A DNA stretch of 64,000 bases from Sneathiella chungangensis (GTDB lineage Bacteria; Pseudomonadota; Alphaproteobacteria; Sneathiellales; Sneathiellaceae): NCBI RefSeq assembly GCF_009882935.1, contig NZ_WTVA01000002.1:209112-273111 (forward strand), in the 5' to 3' direction. Positions 7,667 through 17,017 of the stretch are shown one piece after another. How positions within the stretch are numbered: the stretch's first letter is position 1; each line of letters opens with the position of its first letter. The position numbers were made by a program, and so were the translations under genes. Under the pieces are notes generated by a model that was not told where the DNA came from, did no database searches, and worked only from the letters and a program-made list of their open reading frames with translations.

Positions 7667-8551
7667 ATGTTTATTCAGACCCTGCCGCATGAAAGCGAAG
7701 ACAGGATGAAATTTGTGCCCGGCCGTCAGGTGCTGGCTTCCGGTTCCATCCTTTTCGAGGACGAGACCGAGGGACGCGCGCGCTCTCCGCTGGCGGCGCG
7801 CCTCTTTGATATACCGGGCATCAAGGCCGTGGAACTTGGTGAAGACTATGTCACCATAATCAAACGCCCCGATGATGAGCACAAGACGCTCTGGATACAG
7901 CTCAAGCCGATGGTGCTGGCGGCGATAATGGACCATTATATGAGCGGTTTGCCGGTCCTGAATGGCGGAAACCCGACTGCAAGCGCCAGCTATTCGGATG
8001 AGGAGCAAAAGGTCGTTGATTCCATCGTCGAGTTGGTCCGCGATCGCGTTCGACCTCAACTTCTCGAAGATGGCGGTGATGTTGCGTTCAAATCCTATGA
8101 TCCAACCGAAGGTGTCGTCACTCTCGAGATGGACAGCACCGGTCTCTCGACGCCGGCCTTTGGAACACAGATCAAAATCGAGAACACGCTCAAGCATTTC
8201 GTGCCGGAAATACAGCGTGTCCGGTTTGAGCGCATGATCGACGAAGAGGCGGCGAACACGTCGGACCGGCCGGGTCTCTTGACGGATGAGGCGGAGCAGA
8301 TTCGTGTTCTGCTGGAAACCCGCATCAACCCCGCGATTGCGGCACATGGCGGCTATATTACCCTGATCGATATTCAGGACCGGACAGCCTTCGTTGAAAT
8401 GGCCGGCGGCTGCCAGGGATGCGGCATGGCCGATGCGACCTTGAAACAGGGTGTGGAAGTCGAGATAAAATCAGCCGTGCCGACAATAGAGCGTGTCCTT
8501 GATGTCACCGATCACGCCGGCGGCACCAATCCCTATTATGTCGGCTACTAA
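7667..8551 (+). CDS. Nfu/NifU-family iron-sulfur scaffold protein with two NifU domains, the first degenerate
   Basis: Cytosolic iron-sulfur cluster carrier of 294 residues. Residues 3-90 are the Nfu N-terminal domain (FIQTLPHES, then GIKAVELGEDYVTI). Residues about 112-190 form a NifU-like domain (VDSIVELVRDRVRPQLLEDGGDV) in which the cluster-binding CxxC is lost and reads LSTP. Residues about 207-285 form a second NifU domain with intact cysteines 249 and 252 (GGCQGCGMADATL). Only the second copy can bind a cluster in the usual way. I chose ATG at 7667 over TTG at 7661 because GGGAG lies 7 bases upstream. It appears to be a single-gene unit, convergent with the small gene that follows. Bacterial Nfu proteins deliver 4Fe-4S clusters to enzymes such as aconitase and lipoate synthase. 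Confidence 0.92.
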   Translation: MFIQTLPHESEDRMKFVPGRQVLASGSILFEDETEGRARSPLAARLFDIPGIKAVELGEDYVTIIKRPDDEHKTLWIQLKPMVLAAIMDHYMSGLPVLNGGNPTASASYSDEEQKVVDSIVELVRDRVRPQLLEDGGDVAFKSYDPTEGVVTLEMDSTGLSTPAFGTQIKIENTLKHFVPEIQRVRFERMIDEEAANTSDRPGLLTDEAEQIRVLLETRINPAIAAHGGYITLIDIQDRTAFVEMAGGCQGCGMADATLKQGVEVEIKSAVPTIERVLDVTDHAGGTNPYYVGY

Positions 8552-8560
8552 TCCTGAAGG

Positions 8561-8773
8561 TTAGTCGATTTCGTCGATGGCTTTGATAACGAAGCCGCGT
8601 TCCGCGCTGTATTTGCGGCGCATTTTTTCCCAGGCCTGCTCGAGACTCGTGGCGTAAACGTCAAAATAATGCGTTTCCGCCCAGCTGTCTGACAGATTTC
8701 TGTGATGTTCGCCGTCCTGTACCGCTGCCAGAACTTCCTCATTATAAATCGCCGCTTCAAACTTCAATTGCAT
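8561..8773 (-). CDS. Small conserved-looking hypothetical protein
   Basis: Protein of 70 residues (MQLKFEAAIYNEEVLAAV at the start, GFVIKAIDEID at the end) that I do not recognise. It is hydrophilic and predicted soluble, with alternating strand and helix character, and has no cysteines or membrane segments. ATG at 8773 is the most likely start; a GTG at 8815 in the same frame would add 14 residues rich in lysine and arginine. It follows the OsmC gene on the same strand and converges with the Nfu gene, the stop codons being about 10 bases apart. Protein-like composition supports it as a real gene, but its function is unknown. Confidence 0.6.
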   Translation of the reverse strand: MQLKFEAAIYNEEVLAAVQDGEHHRNLSDSWAETHYFDVYATSLEQAWEKMRRKYSAERGFVIKAIDEID

Positions 8774-8833
8774 TCGTTGTCTCGACAAAGTTTTCTTCTG
8801 ACGTAACTCTCTCACTCTTCGGTTAAAAATTGG

Positions 8834-9304
8834 TTATTTCGCAAGGCTGACCGTCGCCTCATTACGGACGGGGAAATTGACGGAATTGGCGATAAAGCAA
8901 ACGCCGTGCGCGTCATGATGGAGCCGCTTCGCTTTCTCGAGGTCGCCGTCGCTCGCGATGGTCACAACCGGCTTCAATAGGACGTCCGTAAAGCGAAGGC
9001 TTCCCTCCTTCATCTCCATTTTGCCCCAGGCGTCATCATGATAGTCGAGAACTTCAATCTTGTTCCTGGCGCAAAGGGCGAGATAGCTCAGCATATGGCA
9101 GGCAGAGAGCGACGCGACGAGAAGATCTTCCGGATTATACCGGTCATCGGTTCCAAGAAATACGGGATCTGCGGAACCTTTAATTTTCTGCCGCCCCTTG
9201 ATCGAAATATCATAGTCACGGGAGTAGGTTTTATAGTCGGTCGTCGTCCCTTTGCCCGCCCCGGTCCAGTCGATACGGGCAATAAATTCGTGCGTGTGAG
9301 CCAT
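8834..9304 (-). CDS. OsmC-family peroxiredoxin-like protein
   Basis: Protein of 156 residues of the OsmC/Ohr superfamily, thiol-dependent peroxidases that reduce organic or fatty-acid hydroperoxides. Both family cysteines are visible, one in SLSACHMLSYLALC and one in HGVCFIANSV. The conserved acidic/arginine part is represented by NPEDLLVASLSAC. The form resembles the YhfA-like or general OsmC branch rather than Ohr. The downstream small gene starts 61 bases after its stop, so the two may be co-transcribed. It is divergent from the CDP-alcohol phosphatidyltransferase gene. It probably acts in the cytosol against hydroperoxide stress. Confidence 0.92.
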   Translation of the reverse strand: MAHTHEFIARIDWTGAGKGTTTDYKTYSRDYDISIKGRQKIKGSADPVFLGTDDRYNPEDLLVASLSACHMLSYLALCARNKIEVLDYHDDAWGKMEMKEGSLRFTDVLLKPVVTIASDGDLEKAKRLHHDAHGVCFIANSVNFPVRNEATVSLAK

Positions 9305-9445
9305 TTCGTTTCCTTATAACGCGAATTCACATTATCGGGAGCAGCGCGATATCGCTTTGCTTTGTCCGCTGTATGTCATTATGTCATTTTTCAGATACAA
9401 TCTCACCAGACTGTTTGCGGATCAAGAAGGTATTTCGAAGAAGAG

Positions 9446-10057
9446 ATGTTTGATGCGGCCCTCCGGAATGTTATCGATCCACCATTGAACGCCATGGGTA
9501 CGCGACTCGCCGCCTTTGGCGTATCCGCGAATGCGGTTACGGTCGTGGGGTTCGCACTGGGCTTGGCGGCGGTTCCCCTGATTGCGATCGAATCCTATGG
9601 CGCCGCCCTCCTTCTGATTTTGCTTAACCGGCTCTTCGATGGTCTCGACGGGGCTGTGGCGCGGCATTCGCTATTAACTGACTTCGGCGGATATCTCGAT
9701 ATCGTTTGCGATTTCATCTTCTATTCCGCCGTTGTTTTCGCCTTCGCGCTGGCCCGGCCGGAAAATGCCATTTATTCCGCGTTCCTGATTTTCAGCTTCA
9801 TGGGAACCGGATCGACGTTTCTCACCTATGCAATCATGGCGGAGAAGTACAAGATTTCCACCGACATCCAGGGGCGCAAGTCGCTCTATTATCTTGGTGG
9901 CCTTGCCGAAGGGGGAGAGACAATCACGGCCATGATATTGATGTGCGTTTTCCCGGATTATTTCGTTGTGATCGCGGTGATTTTTGGCGTGATGTGCTGG
10001 GTGACGACTGTAACGCGGATTTACGCCGCCTGGCTGACCTTTGGCAGATCTCGTTGA
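9446..10057 (+). CDS. CDP-alcohol phosphatidyltransferase family protein
   Basis: Integral membrane enzyme of 203 residues that moves a phosphatidyl or related group from a CDP-alcohol to an acceptor alcohol. The catalytic signature DGLDGAVAR, with a following glycine and two aspartates (GGYLDIVCD), is complete at about residues 60-85. Five or six hydrophobic helices follow. The ATG at 9446 is preceded by GAAGAAGAG, while a longer frame from 9362 lacks a start signal. It precedes the MBL-fold gene by 74 bases and lies upstream of the choline importer. A role in choline-lipid or phosphatidylglycerol synthesis is conceivable, but the acceptor cannot be told from sequence. Confidence 0.88.
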   Translation: MFDAALRNVIDPPLNAMGTRLAAFGVSANAVTVVGFALGLAAVPLIAIESYGAALLLILLNRLFDGLDGAVARHSLLTDFGGYLDIVCDFIFYSAVVFAFALARPENAIYSAFLIFSFMGTGSTFLTYAIMAEKYKISTDIQGRKSLYYLGGLAEGGETITAMILMCVFPDYFVVIAVIFGVMCWVTTVTRIYAAWLTFGRSR

Positions 10058-10131
10058 ACGGTATTGTAAGGCGGCCTTTAACCGCTATACTTCCGAAACG
10101 GCAAAAAATAATAATGAAGGAGGAAGCCGGC

Positions 10132-10983
10132 ATGAACACTTGGCAGATCGGTCAAGTCAAGATCACCCGTGTCGTCGAGGTGGAGGCGACGGGCGGCACG
10201 CGCTTTATCTTGCCTCAGGCAACACCAGAAGCCGTCCAACCGATAGACTGGCTCGTCCCGCATTTCGCCTCGGCGGAGGGGAAACTGATCATGAGCATAC
10301 ATGCTCTCATCATCGATACGGGAACGCGCAGAATCATCGTCGATACCTGCCTTGGGAATGACAAGAAACGCGAGATTCCCGCCTGGAACATGTTGCAGAC
10401 CACCTTCCTTGCGGATCTTGAAGCGGCCGGATATCCGCGCGACAGCATCGATACGGTTCTCTGCACACATCTCCATGTGGACCATGTCGGCTGGAATACG
10501 ATGCTGGTGGATGGCGAGTGGGTGCCGACATTCCCGAATGCGCGGTATTTGATCGGCGAAAAGGAATGGGCCTATTGGAACTCTGCGTCGCAGGAGGAAT
10601 ATGGCGATGTCATCGGCGATTCGGTCGCGCCGATCGTCAATGCCGGCCTTGCCGATTTTGTCGCCACGGACCATCGGATTTGTGAAGAGGTCAGCCTGTT
10701 TCCGTCGCCGGGCCATACACCGGGGCATGTCTGCGTGCAGATACGCTCGAACGGGGCGGAAGCGGTCATCACGGGCGACAGCATGCATCATCCCTGTCAG
10801 ATTGCCCGGCCTGACTGGTCGAGCTCCGCTGATTCGGATGCCGTCGCGGCCCGTAACACCAGGGAAGCGTTTTTGAAAAAGTACAGCGATTCCGATACGC
10901 TGATCATCGGGACGCATTTTGCAACGCCGACAGCGGGACATCTATGTACCCGTGAGGGCGGCGATTACTGGCTTAAAACCTGA
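10132..10983 (+). CDS. MBL-fold metallo-hydrolase (lactonase-like)
   Basis: Metallo-beta-lactamase-fold hydrolase of 283 residues. The dinuclear metal site is visible as HLHVDH at about residues 113-118, the histidine in SPGHTPGH, the aspartate in ITGDSMHHP and the last histidine in IIGTHFATP. The order and length fit the AttM/AiiB-like lactonase branch, so hydrolysis of an acyl-homoserine lactone or other lactone is possible but unproven. The ATG at 10132 has AAGGAGG 8 bases upstream. It follows the CDP-alcohol phosphatidyltransferase gene and precedes the choline importer, with 115 bases between. No signal peptide, so it is cytosolic. Confidence 0.9.
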   Translation: MNTWQIGQVKITRVVEVEATGGTRFILPQATPEAVQPIDWLVPHFASAEGKLIMSIHALIIDTGTRRIIVDTCLGNDKKREIPAWNMLQTTFLADLEAAGYPRDSIDTVLCTHLHVDHVGWNTMLVDGEWVPTFPNARYLIGEKEWAYWNSASQEEYGDVIGDSVAPIVNAGLADFVATDHRICEEVSLFPSPGHTPGHVCVQIRSNGAEAVITGDSMHHPCQIARPDWSSSADSDAVAARNTREAFLKKYSDSDTLIIGTHFATPTAGHLCTREGGDYWLKT

Positions 10984-11098
10984 AGCTGCCGGGCGGCGGC
11001 CCTTGTCGCCTGCCAACCAGTAATAGGCGGCTTGAGGATGGTTGGCGTCCCTACCCGGGCGCAGGATAAATTACTGATTTTAAATGGGGAACCGTAAT

Positions 11099-12049
11099 AT
11101 GTCGATGAAACTACCACAATTGCTCCTGACCGCGGGCGTCGCCCTGTTCACTACATTATCTGCAGCGCAAGCGGCAGATCCGGCGGCCTGCCAGAAAGTC
11201 CGCTTTTCCGATGTCGGCTGGACGGATATCACCGCGACGACCGCCGCCGCTTCGGTCGTTCTGGACGCGTTGGGATATGAACCGACGGCGACTGTCCTTT
11301 CCGTTCCGGTCACCTATGCCAGTCTGAAAAATGGCGATATCGACGTCTTTCTCGGCAACTGGATGCCGACGATGGAAGGCGACATCGCCCCTTATCGGGA
11401 GGATGGGTCCGTCGAGACGACAGGAATGAACCTTGCCGGCGCGAAATATACCCTTGCGGTGAACAAGGCGGCGGCCGATGGCGGAATAAAAAGTTTTGCC
11501 GATATTGCCAAGTTCAGAGATCAGCTCGACGGTAAGATTTACGGGATCGAGCCTGGCAATGATGGTAACCGCCTCATTCAGGATATGATCGATTCTGACG
11601 CGTTCGGGCTCAAAGGTTTCGAAGTCGTCGAATCGAGCGAACAGGGAATGCTCGCCCAGGTCGCCCGCGCCGATCGGAAAAAGGAATGGGTGGTTTTCCT
11701 GGGCTGGGAACCGCATCCGATGAACGCCAATTTCGATATGACCTATTTGTCAGGCGGTGACGATTATTTCGGACCAAACTTTGGTGGCGCCGAAGTGTTC
11801 ACGAATGTGCGGAAGGGATATCTGACTGATTGTCCTAATGCCGGTAAGCTGATCGCCAATCTCAAATTCACCCTTGCCATGGAGAATGAGATTATGGCGG
11901 CCATCCTTGATGACGGCGTGGATCCGAAAAAGGCCGCCGAAGCCTGGCTTAAAAAGCATCCTGACGTTCCGGCAGCCTGGATCGCGGGCGTAACTACCTT
12001 CGAAGGCGGAGATGCTGCGGCCGCGCTTAACAAGGCTTTGGGAATGTAA
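11099..12049 (+). CDS. choX: Choline ABC transporter substrate-binding protein ChoX
   Basis: Periplasmic high-affinity choline receptor of about 316 residues. The signal peptide MKLPQLLLTAGVALFTTLSA is cleaved before ADPAACQ. The aromatic box known from Sinorhizobium ChoX is recognisable as the tryptophans in DVGWTDI, LGNWMP and LGWEPHP and the tyrosine in AKYTLAV. Two cysteines (PAACQ and LTDCPN) could form a disulfide. ATG at 11099 is preferred to 11084, and ATG at 11105 is also possible. It heads the choXWV operon. A GC hairpin follows its stop codon and may keep binding-protein mRNA abundant relative to the permease. Confidence 0.95.
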   Translation: MSMKLPQLLLTAGVALFTTLSAAQAADPAACQKVRFSDVGWTDITATTAAASVVLDALGYEPTATVLSVPVTYASLKNGDIDVFLGNWMPTMEGDIAPYREDGSVETTGMNLAGAKYTLAVNKAAADGGIKSFADIAKFRDQLDGKIYGIEPGNDGNRLIQDMIDSDAFGLKGFEVVESSEQGMLAQVARADRKKEWVVFLGWEPHPMNANFDMTYLSGGDDYFGPNFGGAEVFTNVRKGYLTDCPNAGKLIANLKFTLAMENEIMAAILDDGVDPKKAAEAWLKKHPDVPAAWIAGVTTFEGGDAAAALNKALGM

Positions 12050-12058
12050 AAAGAGCAA

Positions 12059-12082
12059 GTGGCCGGGATAGGAACCGGCCGC
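12059..12082 (+). other. Intercistronic GC hairpin between choX and choW
   Basis: GGCCGG at 12061-12066 pairs with CCGGCC at 12075-12080 around an 8-base loop. There is no T-run behind it, so it is not a standard terminator. Hairpins after binding-protein genes of ABC operons commonly protect the upstream mRNA from 3' exonucleases and set the subunit ratio; that role here is inferred from position. Confidence 0.45.
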
Positions 12083-12131
12083 TGATTTCCCGGTCATAGA
12101 GCGTAGCCGCGTCAATCAGGGGGGGCATGAC

Positions 12132-12977
12132 ATGGAGTGGCTTACCGATCATAAAATACCGCTTGGTAACTGGATTCGCGACGGCGTTGATTTCATACTC
12201 GATCATTGCGCTTGGATTTTTGACAGCTTTTCAGATGGGCTCGCATTTCTGATCAACGGGCTCATCGACCTCATGCTCTGGTGCCCGCCGCTTCTGCTTG
12301 TGGTCATTTTTGCAGGCCTCGCCTATGCCCTCCATCGCAGTTGGAAACTCTCCCTGCTGATTTTACTGTCGCTGCTGCTTGTCATTAATCTCGGCTACTG
12401 GGAAGAAACGGTCCGGACGCTGGGGCTGATCATATTCGCGACGCTAAGTTGCGTGGTTGTCGGGGTGCCGATTGGTATCGTGGCGGCGCACCGGCCGCGC
12501 GTATACACTTTCCTTCGTCCCGTTCTCGACCTGATGCAAACCATACCGACGTTTGTCTATTTGATTCCGACGATGATCATGTTCGGTCTCGGCGTTGTTC
12601 CCGGGCTGATCTCGACAGTCATCTTTGCGATCCCGGCACCCATCCGGCTCACCTATCTCGGGATCTCGAGCGTTCCGAAAACATTGATCGAGGCGGGCGA
12701 CGCCTTTGGCGCAACAAAACAGCAGATTCTCTGGAAGATCGAACTGCCGCATGCCGCGCCAACCATCATGGCGGGTGTTACGCAATGCATCATGCTCTGT
12801 CTTTCAATGGTGGTGATTGCCGCAATGGTCGGCGCGCCGGGGCTCGGCGTTCCTGTCCTGCGCGCGCTCAATACGGTCAATATCGCCAAGGGTTTCGAAG
12901 CGGGGCTCGCCATTGTCATCATTGCGATCCTGCTGGACCGGGTCTGCAAGCAGCCATCCCAGTCGGAGAAAAAATAG
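12132..12977 (+). CDS. choW: Choline ABC transporter permease ChoW
   Basis: Inner-membrane permease of 281 residues of the glycine-betaine/proline importer family. It has a first helix region at about residues 40-80 (PPLLLVVIFAGLAYALHRSW) and the type I permease domain at about 90-270. The cytoplasmic coupling loop for the ATPase is visible as IEAGDAFGATKQQILWKIELP. A run of seven Gs lies just before the ATG and serves as ribosome-binding site. The stop codon is one base before the choV ATG, so the two are translationally coupled. With ChoX and ChoV it imports choline. Confidence 0.95.
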   Translation: MEWLTDHKIPLGNWIRDGVDFILDHCAWIFDSFSDGLAFLINGLIDLMLWCPPLLLVVIFAGLAYALHRSWKLSLLILLSLLLVINLGYWEETVRTLGLIIFATLSCVVVGVPIGIVAAHRPRVYTFLRPVLDLMQTIPTFVYLIPTMIMFGLGVVPGLISTVIFAIPAPIRLTYLGISSVPKTLIEAGDAFGATKQQILWKIELPHAAPTIMAGVTQCIMLCLSMVVIAAMVGAPGLGVPVLRALNTVNIAKGFEAGLAIVIIAILLDRVCKQPSQSEKK

Positions 12978-12978
12978 A

Positions 12979-14148
12979 ATGGCTGTCGTCGAATTCAAAG
13001 ATGTGGATATTATTTTTGGCAGCAACCCGGCGCCGGCGCTTGCACTTCTCGACGGCGGCGCCGACCGGGAAAAAATTCTTGAGGAAACCGGGAATGTGCT
13101 GGGCGTCGCCGGTGCATCGCTTGCGGTGAATGCGGGCGAGATTTGCGTTCTAATGGGTTTGTCGGGCTCCGGGAAGTCGACATTGCTTCGGGCCGTTAAT
13201 GGTCTCAACAAGGTATCGCGCGGCAAGGTGCTGATCGAACATGAAGGCCAGCAGTTAAACCTTCCCGACACGGATGCGTCGACCCTCCGTCATTTGCGGA
13301 TGCACCGTATTTCAATGGTCTTTCAGCAATTTGCGTTGCTGCCCTGGAGAACGGTCGCCGAGAATGTGGGGTTCGGTCTGGAACTCCGGGGCGTCGGAAG
13401 ACGTGAGAGACTGCGCATTGTTGAAGAAAAGCTCTCACTTGTCCAGCTTGACCAATGGAAGGACAAGTTCGTGCACGAACTTTCAGGCGGGATGCAACAG
13501 CGCGTCGGACTTGCCCGGGCGTTTGCCACGGATGCCGACATCCTGCTGATGGACGAGCCATTTTCGGCGCTTGATCCGCTGATCCGTAGCCGTCTCCAGG
13601 ACGAACTTCTGCAGCTTCAGGAGAAAATGCACAAAACCATAATTTTCGTCAGTCATGATCTGGATGAGGCGCTGAAGATCGGCAACAAAATCGCGATCAT
13701 GGATCAGGCGCGGATTGTCCAGTATGACACGGCGGAAGAAATCGTCCGTAACCCGGCCAATGCCTATGTTTCCGATTTTGTCGGCCATATGAATCCACTC
13801 AATGTTCTGAAAGGCCGGAGCCTGATGGCGCCGTTGGCAAAAATACCGAAAGAAGAGGGTGAACTTGTCCTTGATCGGACCGGCTGTTGGCGCATCCGCG
13901 TCGATAAAGACGGGAAGTTGTTGTCGGCCACGACCAACGGCAAACCCTCCGGCATCACCGGATTTGAGCCCGGCAATGGATTTGACGGTATCGGGTATGA
14001 TCAATATGTCACCGCGCCGCCTGATATCATGCTGAGGGACGTCATCGAGATCCGCCGCAAATCGGGGTCCCCGGTTTTGCTGGTTGAGAATGGGACGCTA
14101 ATCGGTATGATTGGCGACGACGAAATATTTGAGGGATTCCTCAACTAG
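12979..14148 (+). CDS. choV: Choline ABC transporter ATP-binding protein ChoV
   Basis: ATPase subunit of 389 residues. The N-terminal extension MAVVEFKDVDIIFGSNPAPA is typical of choline and betaine importers. Walker A is GLSGSGKS at residues 60-67, the ABC signature is LSGGMQQRVGLARA, and Walker B is ILLMDEPFSALD. The C-terminal part (about residues 330-389) carries a CBS-like segment ending in LLVENGTLIGMIGDDEIFEG, which in this family can sense ionic strength. The gene starts one base after choW. An earlier in-frame start would overlap choW widely and is unlikely. Confidence 0.95.
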   Translation: MAVVEFKDVDIIFGSNPAPALALLDGGADREKILEETGNVLGVAGASLAVNAGEICVLMGLSGSGKSTLLRAVNGLNKVSRGKVLIEHEGQQLNLPDTDASTLRHLRMHRISMVFQQFALLPWRTVAENVGFGLELRGVGRRERLRIVEEKLSLVQLDQWKDKFVHELSGGMQQRVGLARAFATDADILLMDEPFSALDPLIRSRLQDELLQLQEKMHKTIIFVSHDLDEALKIGNKIAIMDQARIVQYDTAEEIVRNPANAYVSDFVGHMNPLNVLKGRSLMAPLAKIPKEEGELVLDRTGCWRIRVDKDGKLLSATTNGKPSGITGFEPGNGFDGIGYDQYVTAPPDIMLRDVIEIRRKSGSPVLLVENGTLIGMIGDDEIFEGFLN

Positions 14149-14198
14149 CAGGAAGCTCATCTGATCCGGGGCGCAATACTGGATAAGGACCATTATAA

Positions 14199-14831
14199 AT
14201 GAAGCTGTACGATTTTCCCGGCCCCCCAAGTCCGCGCCGTGTCAGAATTTTTCTGGCAGAAAAGGGCGTCGAGCTGGAGACTATCTCCATCAATATCCGT
14301 GAAGGGGCGCAGTTTGCTAAGGATTTCAAGTCGATTAATCCGCATTGCACCATTCCCGTGCTCGAGCTTGACGATGGCAGCCATATTTCATCTATCGACG
14401 CCATCAACCGGTATCTGGAGGAAAAATTCCCCGAGCCGCCGCTGTTCGGCCGGACGATCGAGGAGCGCGCGCATATCAACGATTGGTGCCACTATATCAA
14501 CGTAAACGGCTTTATGGCGGTTGCGGAGGCACTTCGCAATTCAGCGCCAAGGCTCGCCGGGCGCGCCCTCACCGGTCCGCGGAATGTTGAGCAGATACCC
14601 GAACTTGCCGAGCGCGGACGCCAGCGGGTTCTCTATTTCTTCGAAGATCTCGACAATCAGTTAAACGGGCAGGATTTTGTCGTCGGCACCAGCTATTCCG
14701 TCGCGGATATCGGTGCGATGGTCGTTGTCGATTTTGCGACCGGCATGGCGAAGGTCGAGATGCCGGATGGTCTTGACAATCTGAAGCGCTGGCATGCGGC
14801 GGTATCCGCGCGGCCGAGCGCCGGCGCTTAA
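14199..14831 (+). CDS. Glutathione S-transferase family protein
   Basis: Cytosolic GST-fold protein of 210 residues. The N-terminal thioredoxin-like domain contains the presumed catalytic or glutathione-contacting serine in GPPSPRRVR, followed by the conserved cis-proline region HCTIPVLEL and the SSIDAINRYLEE segment. An all-helical C-terminal domain with SVADIGAMVV follows. An AAGGA sequence lies about 10 bases upstream of the ATG. It starts 50 bases after choV, on the same strand, so it may be the last gene of the choline operon, which would be an unusual addition. It is convergent with bmt, with only 6 bases between stops. Confidence 0.9.
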   Translation: MKLYDFPGPPSPRRVRIFLAEKGVELETISINIREGAQFAKDFKSINPHCTIPVLELDDGSHISSIDAINRYLEEKFPEPPLFGRTIEERAHINDWCHYINVNGFMAVAEALRNSAPRLAGRALTGPRNVEQIPELAERGRQRVLYFFEDLDNQLNGQDFVVGTSYSVADIGAMVVVDFATGMAKVEMPDGLDNLKRWHAAVSARPSAGA

Positions 14832-14837
14832 AGCCTG

Positions 14838-15875
<1,038 letters not shown>

Positions 15876-15979
15876 CTTCTCATATCCGCCGGCTCAGTTA
15901 CTTTTGTTGGTCATGGCACAGGGAACAGGTGGCCGCAATTCCAAAGCCGACATTTCCTGTTTCAAAGGAATTGAAGCGA

Positions 15980-16414
15980 TCAAGAATTATCGGATCCCTC
16001 GTCTTCCTTTGGCGCGTCCGGTTTCTTCGTGGGACGAGCGCGGGGCTTCTTCGGGGGCTCGGCAGGTTTTGACGGACTTGACGACGTTTCAGCCACAATG
16101 ATCACGTCATCAGCTTTTTCGCTGTCGGTCTCACGCGGTTGTTCCGGCGGCCAGGGGCCAATCGGAAATGGCTTTTCGTCGCTCTGATAGGAAAGGAACG
16201 CAACGAGCTGCCTATTATATTCCGCAAGCGCGCCGCCAAAGGACTGCAACTGTTCGAAGGGACTGCCGGTCAGAAGCGCCTTCACAAACTGAATGATTGT
16301 AATAGCGAAGAGCACTATTCCGGCGACCCGATATATGATCCCGTACAGGATCAGATATATCAGCCTCGTCCAGGTCGTCTTTGATTTGACATGGGTTTTT
16401 ACGTCTTCTGTCAT
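15980..16414 (-). CDS. DUF4389-domain membrane protein
   Basis: Protein of 144 residues with the DUF4389 arrangement: a hydrophobic segment at about residues 15-45 (LIYLILYGIIYRVAGIVLF and following), then a conserved LLTGSPFEQLQSFGGALAEYNRQL and a FLSYQSDEKPFPIGPWP stretch. The last 50 residues are low-complexity, rich in proline, lysine and serine, and probably disordered. It lies upstream of bmt on the same strand with a 104-base gap. The family is inner-membrane and of unknown function. Nothing in the context reveals a role. Confidence 0.85.
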   Translation of the reverse strand: MTEDVKTHVKSKTTWTRLIYLILYGIIYRVAGIVLFAITIIQFVKALLTGSPFEQLQSFGGALAEYNRQLVAFLSYQSDEKPFPIGPWPPEQPRETDSEKADDVIIVAETSSSPSKPAEPPKKPRARPTKKPDAPKEDEGSDNS

Positions 16415-16477
16415 CTGCCGTGCCCCTTGCGATACTGTGTCTGTTTCGGTGGGAATTTCCGCTGCCAGACTGTTGTT

Positions 16478-16942
16478 CTACAGCCAGCGACGGACCCGTG
16501 CCTTGTAGTCTAGATATTCCTTGCCGAACTTTTCTTCAAGGTAGGCTTCTTCCCGGGCGATAACATAGTACCGTATAAACAGCAGACATAAGGGCAGAAA
16601 AAGGAGGGCAAGCCAGCTTCCGGCGGCGATGGCGACGCCCGCATAGACGACCGCCATGGCAACATAAATCGGGTTGCGGGAATATTTATAAACTCCATCG
16701 GTGATGATCGTTGTCGTCGGCTTCCATGGCTCGACATTGGACCCCGCGGCTTTGTGTTTCAGTGCCGATATGATCAGGTAAATCAGGGAGATAATGGCAA
16801 TCAGCCCGCCAATAATCGTCAAATAAGCGTTGGCAAGCCGACCCTCCGTCCAATCGGAATTCAGCAAAATCCCGGCAACCAGAAAGGCGAAAAAGCAAAG
16901 CGGCGGCGGAATGCGAACCCCGGCATGATCCTGTTTTGGCAT
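16478..16942 (-). CDS. Isoprenylcysteine carboxyl methyltransferase (ICMT)-like membrane methyltransferase
   Basis: Small integral membrane protein of 154 residues with four or five hydrophobic helices and the phospholipid/ICMT methyltransferase signature: GVYKYSRNPIYVAMAVVYAG in the middle and a C-terminal REEAYLEEKFGKEYLDYKARVRRWL-like segment ending in RRWL. Members methylate lipids or isoprenoid-linked carboxyls using S-adenosylmethionine. The ATG at 16942 is preceded by GATGAGG at 4-5 bases; a start at 16957 would be poorer. It lies upstream of the DUF4389 gene on the same strand. The bacterial substrate is unknown. Confidence 0.88.
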   Translation of the reverse strand: MPKQDHAGVRIPPPLCFFAFLVAGILLNSDWTEGRLANAYLTIIGGLIAIISLIYLIISALKHKAAGSNVEPWKPTTTIITDGVYKYSRNPIYVAMAVVYAGVAIAAGSWLALLFLPLCLLFIRYYVIAREEAYLEEKFGKEYLDYKARVRRWL

Positions 16943-17017
16943 AAACACCTCATCCAAATTTGATCAATGATAACAGGAAAAAATGTCGTCGTCCGTGTCT
17001 GCCGTCACACCTCTCGG

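Noticed and set aside
15898..16098. Minus-strand frame ending in a heme-c-like CSLCH motif
   Set aside because: It lies mostly out of frame across the end of the DUF4389 gene, has no signal peptide and is rich in arginine. A single CxxCH by chance is not evidence.
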